64,000 nucleotides of DNA from Rikenellaceae bacterium (GTDB lineage: Bacteria > Bacteroidota > Bacteroidia > Bacteroidales > Rikenellaceae), in the NCBI GenBank assembly GCA_015059925.1, contig SUZL01000008.1, positions 1 to 64,000 on the forward strand. Direction: 5' to 3'. The notes below the pieces were generated by a model. That model made no database searches. It was not told the origin of the DNA and saw nothing but the letters and a program-made list of their open reading frames with translations. Each line of letters opens with the position of its first letter. The stretch's first letter is position 1. Shown one piece after another: positions 15,756-24,718 of this stretch. The position numbers were made by a program, and so were the translations under genes.

Positions 15756-17027
15756 CTACTCCTCGGACTTGGGCATAAAGCGACGCATAATCTCCAGCTC
15801 CTCGTCGGTGCTCTCCGACACTCCGAAGTTCACCTCGTGCTCCTCCTCAACGAGGTAGTCGCCCGGGTTGGGGTTGTCGGGGTTCTCGTCGGTCTGCTCA
15901 CCGCTCTTGGGCGCTGACTTTTCGGCCTTTGCCTCCGACTTCGTATCCTCGGTCTCGTCGGCAGCCTCCTCTGCGGGCTCCTCTGGCTCTGTCGGGGTAG
16001 GCTCGTTGTCGTCGTTGTCGCTCTGGGCAGCCTCCTGCTCACCCTTCTGCTCTGCCTCCTTCTCAGCCTCACTCTTCTGCTCAGCCTCCTTCTTCTGGCG
16101 GGCCTCCTCTGCGGCCTTCTCTTGTGCCTCCTTCTCGGCCTTCTGCTTTGCCTCCTGCTCCTCTCGCTCGCGCGCAGCAGCCTTCTCGGCCTCTACTTTG
16201 GCCTGATACTCAGCCTCATCCTTTGCGCGACGCTTCTCGATACGCTCGGCGATGCCGATACCGTACTCATAGAGAACGTAGCAGGGAACGAAGATCAAAC
16301 ACTGGCTGATAATATCGGGCGGCGTGATGATGGCCGCAAATACCAGCAATGCCACGGCAGCCACCTTGCGATACTGACGCATTCCGTCCGAAGAGACGAT
16401 TCCCATCGTCGCGAGCAGACGGATAAGCAGCGGCAGCTGGAACGCAACAGCGGCGGCGAACGAAACGCTTATGACGGTTGTCATAAACGAGCTCACGTCG
16501 ATGATGTTGCTGATCTGGTCGCTAACCTGATAGTTACCGAGGAAGTTAATCGCCAAGGGCGAGATGATGTAGTAACCGAATAACAATCCCATCACAAACC
16601 AGATGGGTGTCTCCAGAACGTAGCGTATGCTACGCTTGCGCTGGTGGGGCGGCAGTGCGGGCTTGACGAACAACCATAGCTCCCAGATAAGATAGGGGAA
16701 TGCAATGATGAATGCGCCCACGACCGAACTCTTGATGTGCAAGAGGAACTGACCTGCCATCTTGTTGTTGAACAACTCCACATTCTCGGGGTTGATGTCC
16801 AACGCCTCGGTACCCAAAACCTTCGCCAGCCAAGCAAAGAATTGGTTGGTTGGGAATGTTTCGCGGATGGGGGCAAATACAATATCCAACACAATACCCT
16901 TCATCGAGAAGAGTACTATGAAAAGCAGTGTAAAAGTGATGGCTACGCGGACAAGAATTTTGCGCACCTCGTCGAGGTGTTCGCCAAATGTCATCTCCGC
17001 TTCGTCGTGTGTGGGCTGGTTACTCAT
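15756..17027 (-). CDS. tatC: Sec-independent translocase TatC with a long charged C-terminal extension
   Basis: A 423-residue protein. Residues 1-265 are a complete TatC: the N-terminal MTFGEHLDEVRKILVR motif that reads the twin-arginine signal, and six membrane segments (around 25-45, 97-117, 143-163, 180-205, 221-236, 240-258). A periplasmic insert between segments 1 and 2 (about 50-95) is longer than in enterobacteria. Residues 266-423 form a highly charged tail, first Lys/Glu/Ala-rich and likely coiled coil, then acidic with Pro/Asp/Asn, ending in FGVSESTDEELEIMRRFMPK. Such a tail is unusual. The gene is 29 bases downstream of tatA; TatA and TatC alone form the minimal translocase in Bacteroidota. 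Confidence 0.92.
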   Translation of the reverse strand: MSNQPTHDEAEMTFGEHLDEVRKILVRVAITFTLLFIVLFSMKGIVLDIVFAPIRETFPTNQFFAWLAKVLGTEALDINPENVELFNNKMAGQFLLHIKSSVVGAFIIAFPYLIWELWLFVKPALPPHQRKRSIRYVLETPIWFVMGLLFGYYIISPLAINFLGNYQVSDQISNIIDVSSFMTTVISVSFAAAVAFQLPLLIRLLATMGIVSSDGMRQYRKVAAVALLVFAAIITPPDIISQCLIFVPCYVLYEYGIGIAERIEKRRAKDEAEYQAKVEAEKAAAREREEQEAKQKAEKEAQEKAAEEARQKKEAEQKSEAEKEAEQKGEQEAAQSDNDDNEPTPTEPEEPAEEAADETEDTKSEAKAEKSAPKSGEQTDENPDNPNPGDYLVEEEHEVNFGVSESTDEELEIMRRFMPKSEE

Positions 17028-17056
17028 CAGTTGCGTGGGCTAATCGATTGGTTATC

Positions 17057-17263
17057 CTACTTCTCCTCCTCTTTCTTCTCCTCGGGCTTCTTGTCCTCGT
17101 CGATGGTTGTAGCGGTATTCATCGCATCCTTGAACTCGCGGATACCACGACCTGCGCCACGCATCAACTCGGGCAACTTCTTACCACCAAAAAGGATCAA
17201 TACTACAACTACTACAAGCAGAAGCTCCTGGGTGCCAATGCCACCGATAAACATAAAATTCAT
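17057..17263 (-). CDS. tatA: Twin-arginine translocase subunit TatA
   Basis: A 68-residue protein with one N-terminal membrane helix (TQELLLVVVVVLILFG), the hinge and amphipathic helix GGKKLPELMRGAGRGIREFK and an acidic/lysine tail (DEDKKPEEKKEEEK). This is the pore-forming TatA. The FGGKKLPEL hinge is diagnostic. It is the first gene of the leftward tatA-tatC-TIM barrel-lipoprotein run. Confidence 0.93.
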   Translation of the reverse strand: MNFMFIGGIGTQELLLVVVVVLILFGGKKLPELMRGAGRGIREFKDAMNTATTIDEDKKPEEKKEEEK

Positions 17264-17315
17264 AAGGCTCTTTATTTTTTAATTTATTAATAATTTTTTA
17301 GTGTATTTTCAACTC

Positions 17316-17346
17316 GAAAGTTACGAACAATATTCCATTTATACAA
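17316..17346 (-). promoter_or_regulatory. Promoter of the tatAC run
   Basis: On the minus strand TTG (plus 17344-17346), a 20-base spacer and TAACTTTC (plus 17316-17323), seven of eight positions of TAnnTTTG. Confidence 0.55.
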
Positions 17347-17480
17347 CTTTGCGGCGGAATTTTTATTCATTTCGGGCCGTTTTGCGCTCTTTGACCAAAT
17401 GTTATATCCTTGTGCATCAATCTTTTCCGCAATCGAGCTCGCGGCAGATTAATCATCCTCCACTTAGCGCAATCCACCCT

Positions 17481-17522
17481 ATAAAACGACGCGACGATCA
17501 TATTATTATGACCGCCGCGTCG
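17481..17522 (-). terminator. Terminator of the S9 peptidase gene
   Basis: A 15-bp stem, CGACGCGGCGGTCAT with ATGATCGTCGCGTCG on the minus strand (two wobble pairs), followed by TTTTAT. Confidence 0.75.
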
Positions 17523-17543
17523 AATCTCTCGCCCGAAGAATAT

Positions 17544-19676
17544 CTATCGCAGATAATCCTCGAAATAGTTGGTAATCTTATTATAAAGGTGTAAAGCGTC
17601 GCGTCCATAGACATTATGCTCGGCCGTGGGGTAGGGCATATAGTCGATCGAGTGGATGTTGTTGCGCACGCACTCCTGCACGAACGAGAGCGAGTGCTGC
17701 CATACCACTACATTATCCACCGCGCCCTGACAGATCAAGAGCTTGCCCTTCAGGTTTGTCGCCTTGTTGATCAGGCTCGTCAGCTCAAATCCCTCGGGGT
17801 TGTTCTGCGTGTTGTCCATATATCGCTCGCCGTACATAATCTCGTACCACTTCCAGTCGATTACGGGGCCGCCCGCAACGCCTACCTTGAATACGTCGGG
17901 GTAGTTGGTAATCAGCGAGATGGTCATAAATCCGCCATACGACCAGCCGTGTACGCCGATGCGATCCTTATCCACCCACTCGTGCGACATCAGCCACTTC
18001 ATACCCTCCATCTGGTCGGCCATCTCGGCCTGACCGCACTGGCGGTTGATAGCCTTCTCGAACTCGGCTCCGCGATTCGACGTTCCGCGGTTGTCCATCA
18101 CGAATACTACATAGCCGCGCTGTGCCATATACATCTCCCAGCGACGCAACTGCGCGAGGTAGGTGTTCTGCACCATCTGCGAGTGGGGGCCGCCATAGAC
18201 GTAGAGGATTACGGGATACTTCTTCGCGGGGTCGAAGTCGAGGGGCTTGATCAGGCGGTAGTAGTTGTCGTACTTGCCGTCGGCACTCTTCACCGTGCCG
18301 ATCGTGATCTCCGAGTAGTTGTAACCTGCGGTGGGATCCTCGGCGCGGAAGAGCTCGCGTGCGGGCTTGAGGTCGGTGCGGCCCAGCTCCACAACGCGGG
18401 GAACGTGGAGCGACGAGTATGTATCGAGGAAGTAACGGCCGCTCTTGCTCACCGCCACCGTGTGCCAACCCTCGGCCTTCGTCAGGCGCGTCTGCTTGCC
18501 CGTTGCAATCTCAACGCGGAAGAGGTGGTTGTCGATGGGCGACACCTCGGCCGAGGTGTAATAGACGTGCTTTGCATCCTGCGCAACGTACGCCACGCTT
18601 GCGTCGGTCTTTGTTAGGCGCTCGATCTGGCCCTCGTCGTTGCAGAGGTAGAGATTCCAGTAGCCGTCGCGGTTGTCCGTGGCGTAGATGAAACGTGTGG
18701 GGTCGCTCTCGAGGAATACCAGCGGATGCTGCGGCTCCACCCAGCGGTCGTTGTGCTCGGTGAGAATCTGCTTGAGCATCTGGCCCGTCGAGGCGCTGTA
18801 TGAGTTGAGGTGTACGTTGTGCTGCGCACGATCCAATACCTGAATGTAGATGCGCTGCGAATCGGGCGACCAAGTGATGTTCGTCAGGTAACGCTCCTCG
18901 TCGAAATCCGTTACGTTCAGATAGATGGTCTTGCCCGTAGCAATATCATATACGCCCAGCGAGACGTGCTCCGAGGCCATTCCGTTCATCGGGTACTTGA
19001 TGCTCTTCAGCTCGCCCGTGCGGGTCTGAATGTCGAGCAGCGGGAAGTCCGTTACGCGCGACTCGTCCTTACGATAGAAAGCGAGCTTTGTAGCGTCGGG
19101 CGAGAAGAATATTCCGCCCGAGATTCCGAACTCATTACGGCTTACGGTCTGGCCGCAGACGATGTTGGGATCGTCGTATGATGTTACGGCAATCTCCTTC
19201 TGTCCGTCAAACAGATAGAGATTGTTCTTCTTCGTGTAGGCATACAGGCCGCCCTTGCCGCTCTGGCGCGTGAGGTTCTCGCCACCGGTGGGGATCTGCG
19301 AGCGTGAGGTGATCTGCTTTGTCTTCAGGTCGATTACGGTGCGCTGGTTGTGAGCCGTTACTACCAGCGAGCCATCCTCCTCGAACGAATAGGCGGGCAT
19401 TGTCTTGAAGTTGGTCGCGAGCAGCTGGTTGAGCTCCTCTACGGTGATGAGCGTGCGCTTCTTTGCCGTGCGAGCATCGTACGCGATGAGTGCGTTCTGC
19501 TCTACGGTGGCGTATGAGTCGCTCGCGCCTACCCAACGTACGGGGTACGATTTGGGCGTTAGGTCGCGGTTCAACACGGCATCCTCGATCGAGAGGAGTC
19601 GTCGCTCGGTTTGTGCCGTTACAGAAAGGGTAGTCATAAGTACCAATGTAACTAATGTGGTAAGTATTCGCTTCAT
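17544..19676 (-). CDS. S9 family prolyl oligopeptidase / dipeptidyl peptidase IV
   Basis: A 710-residue secreted serine peptidase. Residues 1-21 are a Sec signal (MKRILTTLVTLVLMTTLSVT). Residues 30-460 form the beta-propeller (segments such as FSPDATKLAFYRKDESRVTD). The C-terminal 250 residues are the alpha/beta hydrolase with nucleophile Ser in GWSYGG near residue 580, the acid in GAVDNVV and the histidine in AEHNVYGRD. The sequence VYGGPHSQMVQNTYL before the catalytic domain fits the DPP-IV (S9B) branch. It would remove dipeptides after proline from peptides in the periplasm or at the cell surface. It is a single gene with a strong terminator. Confidence 0.88.
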   Translation of the reverse strand: MKRILTTLVTLVLMTTLSVTAQTERRLLSIEDAVLNRDLTPKSYPVRWVGASDSYATVEQNALIAYDARTAKKRTLITVEELNQLLATNFKTMPAYSFEEDGSLVVTAHNQRTVIDLKTKQITSRSQIPTGGENLTRQSGKGGLYAYTKKNNLYLFDGQKEIAVTSYDDPNIVCGQTVSRNEFGISGGIFFSPDATKLAFYRKDESRVTDFPLLDIQTRTGELKSIKYPMNGMASEHVSLGVYDIATGKTIYLNVTDFDEERYLTNITWSPDSQRIYIQVLDRAQHNVHLNSYSASTGQMLKQILTEHNDRWVEPQHPLVFLESDPTRFIYATDNRDGYWNLYLCNDEGQIERLTKTDASVAYVAQDAKHVYYTSAEVSPIDNHLFRVEIATGKQTRLTKAEGWHTVAVSKSGRYFLDTYSSLHVPRVVELGRTDLKPARELFRAEDPTAGYNYSEITIGTVKSADGKYDNYYRLIKPLDFDPAKKYPVILYVYGGPHSQMVQNTYLAQLRRWEMYMAQRGYVVFVMDNRGTSNRGAEFEKAINRQCGQAEMADQMEGMKWLMSHEWVDKDRIGVHGWSYGGFMTISLITNYPDVFKVGVAGGPVIDWKWYEIMYGERYMDNTQNNPEGFELTSLINKATNLKGKLLICQGAVDNVVVWQHSLSFVQECVRNNIHSIDYMPYPTAEHNVYGRDALHLYNKITNYFEDYLR

Positions 19677-19777
19677 TGTTATCGGGTTTGTAATTATTTT
19701 TCCGAAGGCGAAAGTAAAGAATTTTATTTACATAACCGCAAATTTGCGCTTGGAAATGAATTTTTCTGCCGATTTTT

Positions 19778-19807
19778 TTGCGAATACGAAAAATATGCCT
19801 ACATTTG
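19778..19807 (+). promoter_or_regulatory. Promoter of tRNA-Leu
   Basis: TTG at 19778-19780 (end of a run of T), a 19-base spacer and TACATTTG at 19800-19807, a perfect match to the Bacteroidota consensus and 21 bases before the tRNA. Confidence 0.75.
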
Positions 19808-19828
19808 CACACCCAATTCGAGATTGGA

Positions 19829-19912
19829 GCCCAGATGGCGGAATCGGTAGACGCGCTGGTCTCAAACACCAGTAGGTTCACCCCTGTGCCGGTTCGACCC
19901 CGGCTCTGGGTA
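19829..19912 (+). tRNA. tRNA-Leu (anticodon CAA)
   Basis: A complete 84-nt cloverleaf: acceptor GCCCAGA / TCTGGGT (G-U end pair), D-arm with GGCGGAATCGGTAGACGC, anticodon arm CTGGT-CTCAAAC-ACCAG giving CAA, a long variable arm typical of class II tRNA-Leu, and T-arm GCCGG-TTCGACC-CCGGC. Discriminator A; CCA is not encoded. Confidence 0.95.
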
Positions 19913-19915
19913 CGA

Positions 19916-19945
19916 AGAGAAGTTCGAGAGGACTTCTCTTTTTTT
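19916..19945 (+). terminator. Terminator of tRNA-Leu
   Basis: AGAGAAGT, loop TCGAGAGG, ACTTCTCT, then seven T residues, directly after the tRNA. Confidence 0.85.
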
Positions 19946-20019
19946 ATTTATTTCGCTTGCTTAAGGGGTGAAGTTCCGAATAAAATACTTATCTTTACAC
20001 ACCTTAATAATTTCGTCTT

Positions 20020-21687
20020 ATGCAGGAGAGAGTAAAAGTAATTTGTCAGAATACATCCACCGTGCTCGAGGTCGAGATGGGCTCGACGCTGCTCGATGTG
20101 CTGGGCCAGCTCCCCATCGAGGCCCCCTATCCGATCTTGGCGGCCTATGTGAATAATTCGCTCCGCGAGCTTAATATGCGCATTTTCAAGCCTATGACCG
20201 TGCGCTATATCGACATCACCCACTTCGAGGGCTACCGCGTCTATCAGCGCACCATCACGTTCATCCTCCAGAAGGCGATGTACGATCTCTACGGCAACCG
20301 CAAGTTTCACGTTCGCCACTCTCTGGGCCGAGGCCTCTACTGCGAGTTTGCCGACTCGGAGCCTACGGCCGAGGAGCTCAAGGCTCTGCGCGAGCGTATG
20401 CAGCAGATTATCGACGCTCGCTACACGATCACCCGTCGCCGTATGCTGACGGCCGAGATCAACGACATCTACGAGCGCTACGGTCTCGACGATAAGATCG
20501 AGCTGCTGAACACCCGCCCGCGTCTTTACAGCGATATGTACACGCTCGACAATACGGTGGGTTACTTCTACGGTGCGCTCACTCCCGATACGGGTTACAT
20601 CCATCTGTTCGATGTTCGTCCCTACTACAAGGGTTTCCATATCGCTCTGCCCACACGTCTTGATCCCTCGCAGCTCGACCTGAAGGTGCATTGGAACAAG
20701 ATGTCGGACGTCTTCCACGAGTACCACCAGTGGGTTGATATTATGGGCGTTCCCACGATTGGCTGCCTGAATAAGCGCTTGATTGATGGCGATATGAGCG
20801 AGCTGATAAAGATTGCCGAGGCCTTCCACGAGAAGAAGATCGCCGCTATGGCCGACCAGATCAAGGCTGCCCACGACGAGCGTGGCGCAAGCGTTGTGCT
20901 GATCTCAGGCCCTTCGTCGAGTGGCAAGACCACCACATCGAAGCGTCTGGGTGTGCAGTTGCGCATCTTGGGACTCGATCCGGTGCTGATCTCGCTCGAC
21001 GACTACTTCGTTGATCGCGATCGCACGCCCAAGGATGAGAATGGCGAGTACGACTTCGAGGCTCTGGAGGCTATCGATCTCGATCTTCTGAATAGCGATC
21101 TTAGGCGCCTTACGGCAGGCGAGAGTGTCGAGGTGCCGCGCTACGACTTTATCACCGGCACGCGCCAGTGGCACGATACTCCTCTGAAGCTCAATTCGCG
21201 CTCGATACTCATTATGGAGGGTATCCACGCTCTCAATCCGCGTCTTACGCCCAGTATTCCGCGCGAGAAGAAGTTCTGCATCTACGCTTCGTGTCTTACA
21301 TCCGTAGCGATGGATAACCTCACGCGAATCCCCACCACCGACAACCGCCTCCTGCGCCGCATCACACGCGACTACGCAACCCGCGGTGCCAATGCGCTGG
21401 CTACGTTGCAGCGCTGGCCGAGTGTTCGCCGAGGCGAGGAGCGCCACATCTTCCCCTATCAGGAGAATGCCGATGTGATCTTCAACACCTCGCTCTTCTA
21501 CGAGCTTATGGTCTTGCGCCCGAAGGTCGAGCCCATCCTGCGCGAGGTGCCCGACACGGAGCCCGAGTATGGCGAGGCAAAACGATTGCTGCGCTTCCTC
21601 GACAACTTCATTCCGCTATATACGGACGAGATTCCGCCCACCTCAATTCTGCGCGAATTTGTCGGCGGCAGCAGTTTCAAGTATTAA
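20020..21687 (+). CDS. TGS-domain nucleoside kinase (uridine kinase/phosphoribulokinase fold)
   Basis: A 555-residue three-domain protein. Residues 1-65 are a TGS-like domain (VKVICQNTSTVLEVEMGSTL). Residues 70-280 resemble the second additional domain of threonyl-tRNA synthetase (FHVRHSLGRGLYCEF). Residues 290-480 are a P-loop kinase with Walker A GPSSSGKTTTSKRL, ISLDDYFVDRDRTP and MEGIHALNPRL. This fused architecture is widespread in Bacteroidota and Firmicutes and is annotated as nucleoside or uridine kinase; the true substrate of the fusion is not settled. A TATCTTTA near-match -7 box lies at 19990-19997. The terminator of tRNA-Leu separates the two genes. Confidence 0.88.
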   Translation: MQERVKVICQNTSTVLEVEMGSTLLDVLGQLPIEAPYPILAAYVNNSLRELNMRIFKPMTVRYIDITHFEGYRVYQRTITFILQKAMYDLYGNRKFHVRHSLGRGLYCEFADSEPTAEELKALRERMQQIIDARYTITRRRMLTAEINDIYERYGLDDKIELLNTRPRLYSDMYTLDNTVGYFYGALTPDTGYIHLFDVRPYYKGFHIALPTRLDPSQLDLKVHWNKMSDVFHEYHQWVDIMGVPTIGCLNKRLIDGDMSELIKIAEAFHEKKIAAMADQIKAAHDERGASVVLISGPSSSGKTTTSKRLGVQLRILGLDPVLISLDDYFVDRDRTPKDENGEYDFEALEAIDLDLLNSDLRRLTAGESVEVPRYDFITGTRQWHDTPLKLNSRSILIMEGIHALNPRLTPSIPREKKFCIYASCLTSVAMDNLTRIPTTDNRLLRRITRDYATRGANALATLQRWPSVRRGEERHIFPYQENADVIFNTSLFYELMVLRPKVEPILREVPDTEPEYGEAKRLLRFLDNFIPLYTDEIPPTSILREFVGGSSFKY

Positions 21688-21734
21688 TTCAAAATTCAGA
21701 ATTCAAAATTCAAAATTCCTCAGAATTCCAAATT
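21686..21734. repeat. ATTCAAA-type short tandem repeat
   Basis: Repeats of AATTCAAA / AATTCAGA fill the start of the gap before gcvP. A related stretch with GAATGCAAA words lies at 34684-34711. Confidence 0.6.
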
Positions 21735-21795
21735 GCATTTTAGGGAAGGCAAGTAAACCCCGAAAACTAACAAAACAAAATAAAATAGAAGAAAA

Positions 21796-24624
21796 ATGTT
21801 TGACAAATTTATGAATCGCCACATTGGCGTTACCAATTCGGAGGACCTCGGCCAGATGCTGAAGGTCATCGGTGTGGAGTCTGTCGAGGAGCTTATCTCG
21901 CAGGTCATTCCCGCTTCGATTCGTCTAAAAAAACCGCTCGCGCTGCCCGAGGGTATGAGCGAGTACGAGTTCACGGCTCACGTTGCATCGCTCGCGGCGA
22001 AGAACCGCCAGCTGCGCTCGTTCATCGGTATGGGTTACTACCCGACGGCCGTTCCCGCCGTTGTCAGCCGCAACGTATTCGAGAACCCCGCGTGGTACAC
22101 CTCATACACCCCCTATCAGGCCGAGATCTCGCAGGGCCGTCTGGAGGCACTCCTTAATTTCCAGACCGCCATCCTCTCGCTCACGGGTATGCAGATCGCC
22201 AACTGCTCACTTTTGGACGAGGCTACGGCCGCAGCCGAGGCTATGCTTATGATGTACGCTCTGCGTTCGCGCGAGGCCGTCAAGCAGGGCCGCAACCAGC
22301 TCTTCGTCGATAAGGATATCTTCCCGCAGACGCTCGACGTGCTGCTCACCCGCAGCGAGCCCTTCGGCATCGAGCTTATCATCGACGACTACTCATCGTA
22401 CGAGTTCACGGGTATGGAGTTCGGCGCACTTGTGCAGTACCCCTCGGCTTCGGGTGCTGTGCGCGACTACGCCGCCTTCGCGGAGAAGGCTCACGCCGCA
22501 GGCGCATTGGTGGCTGCCGCTGCCGACATCCTCTCGTTGGCCATCCTTACACCTCCCGCCGAGTGGGGTGCCGACATCGCCGTAGGCTCAACGCAGCGTC
22601 TGGGCTGCCCGATGGGCTTCGGTGGTCCGAGCGCAGGTTATATGGCCTGCCGCGAGGCTTACAAGCGCAACATTCCCGGCCGTATCATCGGCGTATCGGT
22701 CGATCGTCTGGGCAATAAGGCGCTGCGTATGTCGCTCCAGATGCGCGAGCAGCATATCAAGCGCGAGAAGGCCACCTCGAACATCTGCACCGCTTCGGCG
22801 CTGATGGCTTCGATGGCCGGTTTCTACTGTATCTATAACGGCCCCAAGGGCGTTCGTCGTGCCGCTTTGACGGCTCACACGTCGGCCGTTGCCGTTAAGG
22901 ATGCGCTGGAGGCTTTGGGCTATAAGGTTACCAATAAGTTCATCTTCGATACCGTTGAGGTCGAGGCCGAGGCTGCCGTCGTGCAGGATATCGCTCTGGC
23001 TGCGGGCTTCAACTTCTACTACCCCTCTGAGGGTCTGGTGCGCCTCTCGTGCGACGAGGTTACCACCGAGGCCGAGGTCGAGGCTGTTGTGGCTGTTTTT
23101 GCCGAGGCTAAGGGCCGCAAGCCCAAGTCGGTGAAGGTCGCCGACGAGATTCTGCTTCCTACGGCAGTTCTCCGCTCAACGCCCATCCTCGAGGAGCCTG
23201 TCTTTAACAAGTATCACTCGGAGAGCGATATGATGCGTTATATCAAGCAGTTGGAGCTGCGCGACATCTCGCTTGCCAACTCGATGATTTCATTGGGCTC
23301 TTGCACGATGAAGCTCAACGCTGCCGCCATTATGCAGCCGCTGTCGCTCGCCGGCTTCCAGAATATGCACCCCTTCGCTCCCGCCGATCAGAGTGAGGGT
23401 TACACCGAGCTTATCGCCGAGCTGGAGAAGGATCTGGCAACGATCACAGGCTTTGCCGGCTGCTCACTCCAGCCCAATTCGGGCGCTGCGGGCGAGTACA
23501 CGGGCCTGATGGTTATCCGCGCCTACCACCAGAGTCGCGGTCAGGGCTATCGTAACATCATCCTCATCCCCGCCTCGGCTCACGGCACCAACCCCGCTTC
23601 GGCAGCTATGGCAGGTATGAAGATTGTAACGGTTGCTTGCGACCAGAACGGAAACATCGACGTTGAGGATCTTAAGGCCAAGGCCGAGGAGCACTCATCG
23701 GAGTTGTGCGGTCTGATGGTTACCTACCCCTCGACTCACGGCGTATTCGAGAGCCGCATCCGCGAGATCGTAGATGCCGTACACGACGCTGGCGGTCAGG
23801 TATATATGGACGGTGCGAATATGAACGCACAGGTTGGCCTTACCAACCCCGGCTATATCGGTGCCGACGTTTGCCACCTGAATCTGCATAAGACCTTCGC
23901 AATGCCTCACGGCGGCGGTGGTCCGGGTGTAGGCCCGATCTGCGTTGCGGAGCATCTGACACCCTTCCTCCCTTCACACTCGGTGATGACTACGGGCGGC
24001 GAGGATGGTATCACGGCTGTCGCTTCATCGCCTTGGGGCTCGGCAATGTTGCTGCCCATCACCTACGGCTACATCAAGATGCTCGGCGAGGAGGGCTTGC
24101 GCCACGCTACGGAGATGGCTATCGTCAATGCCAACTATATGTCGTCGGCTCTGAAGAATGAGTACCGCACCTTCTACTCGGGCGAGACAGGCCGCGTAGG
24201 CCACGAGATGATCCTCGACCTTACGAACTTCAAGAAGGATTACGGCATCGATTGCGGCGACATCGCTCACCGCTTGATGGACTACGGCTTCCACGCCCCC
24301 ACGCTCTCATTCCCCGTGCACGAAACCTTGATGGTCGAGCCTACGGAGTCGGAGCCCAAGGCCGAGATGGATCGCTTTATGGAGGCACTCGTTCAGATCA
24401 AGCGCGAGTGCGAGGCTGCTGCCGCATCGGGTGATAAGGATAACGTGGTGGTAAATGCTCCCCATACAGCCGTAGAGCTTGCTGGCGAGTGGTCACACCC
24501 CTACTCTCGTATGGAGGCCGCCTTCCCGCTCGATTGGGTTCGCACCTCGAAGTTCTTCCCCTACGTTACCAAGATTGATAATGGCTACGGTGATCGCAAC
24601 TTGGTTTGCTGTAATGTAGACTAA
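21796..24624 (+). CDS. gcvP: Glycine dehydrogenase (decarboxylating), fused P-protein
   Basis: A 942-residue PLP enzyme, the P1+P2 fused form of the glycine cleavage system P-protein. It decarboxylates glycine and passes the aminomethyl group to the H-protein. The N-terminal half starts MNRHIGVTNSEDLGQMLKVI and shows GYYPTAVPAVVSRNVFENPA. The catalytic C-terminal half holds the glycine-rich GAAGEYTGLMVIRAYH, AHGTNPASAAMAGM and the PLP-lysine motif NLHKTFAMPHGGGGPG near residue 697. Length is normal for the fused form. The other cleavage-system genes are not in the window. The leader is A-rich. Confidence 0.95.
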   Translation: MFDKFMNRHIGVTNSEDLGQMLKVIGVESVEELISQVIPASIRLKKPLALPEGMSEYEFTAHVASLAAKNRQLRSFIGMGYYPTAVPAVVSRNVFENPAWYTSYTPYQAEISQGRLEALLNFQTAILSLTGMQIANCSLLDEATAAAEAMLMMYALRSREAVKQGRNQLFVDKDIFPQTLDVLLTRSEPFGIELIIDDYSSYEFTGMEFGALVQYPSASGAVRDYAAFAEKAHAAGALVAAAADILSLAILTPPAEWGADIAVGSTQRLGCPMGFGGPSAGYMACREAYKRNIPGRIIGVSVDRLGNKALRMSLQMREQHIKREKATSNICTASALMASMAGFYCIYNGPKGVRRAALTAHTSAVAVKDALEALGYKVTNKFIFDTVEVEAEAAVVQDIALAAGFNFYYPSEGLVRLSCDEVTTEAEVEAVVAVFAEAKGRKPKSVKVADEILLPTAVLRSTPILEEPVFNKYHSESDMMRYIKQLELRDISLANSMISLGSCTMKLNAAAIMQPLSLAGFQNMHPFAPADQSEGYTELIAELEKDLATITGFAGCSLQPNSGAAGEYTGLMVIRAYHQSRGQGYRNIILIPASAHGTNPASAAMAGMKIVTVACDQNGNIDVEDLKAKAEEHSSELCGLMVTYPSTHGVFESRIREIVDAVHDAGGQVYMDGANMNAQVGLTNPGYIGADVCHLNLHKTFAMPHGGGGPGVGPICVAEHLTPFLPSHSVMTTGGEDGITAVASSPWGSAMLLPITYGYIKMLGEEGLRHATEMAIVNANYMSSALKNEYRTFYSGETGRVGHEMILDLTNFKKDYGIDCGDIAHRLMDYGFHAPTLSFPVHETLMVEPTESEPKAEMDRFMEALVQIKRECEAAAASGDKDNVVVNAPHTAVELAGEWSHPYSRMEAAFPLDWVRTSKFFPYVTKIDNGYGDRNLVCCNVD

Positions 24625-24670
24625 ATAGCCTCGTTAAACAAATTTTTGGATGGCTTCCAAAATAAATAAG

Positions 24671-24704
24671 ACAGCCTGCTCCTTTCGGGGCAGGCTGTTG
24701 TTGT
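24671..24704. terminator. Terminator between gcvP and the xanthine permease gene
   Basis: ACAGCCTGCTCC, loop TTTC, GGGGCAGGCTGT followed by TTGTTGT. It sits between convergent genes and may serve both. Confidence 0.65.
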
Positions 24705-24718
24705 GTTGGAGGATAATT

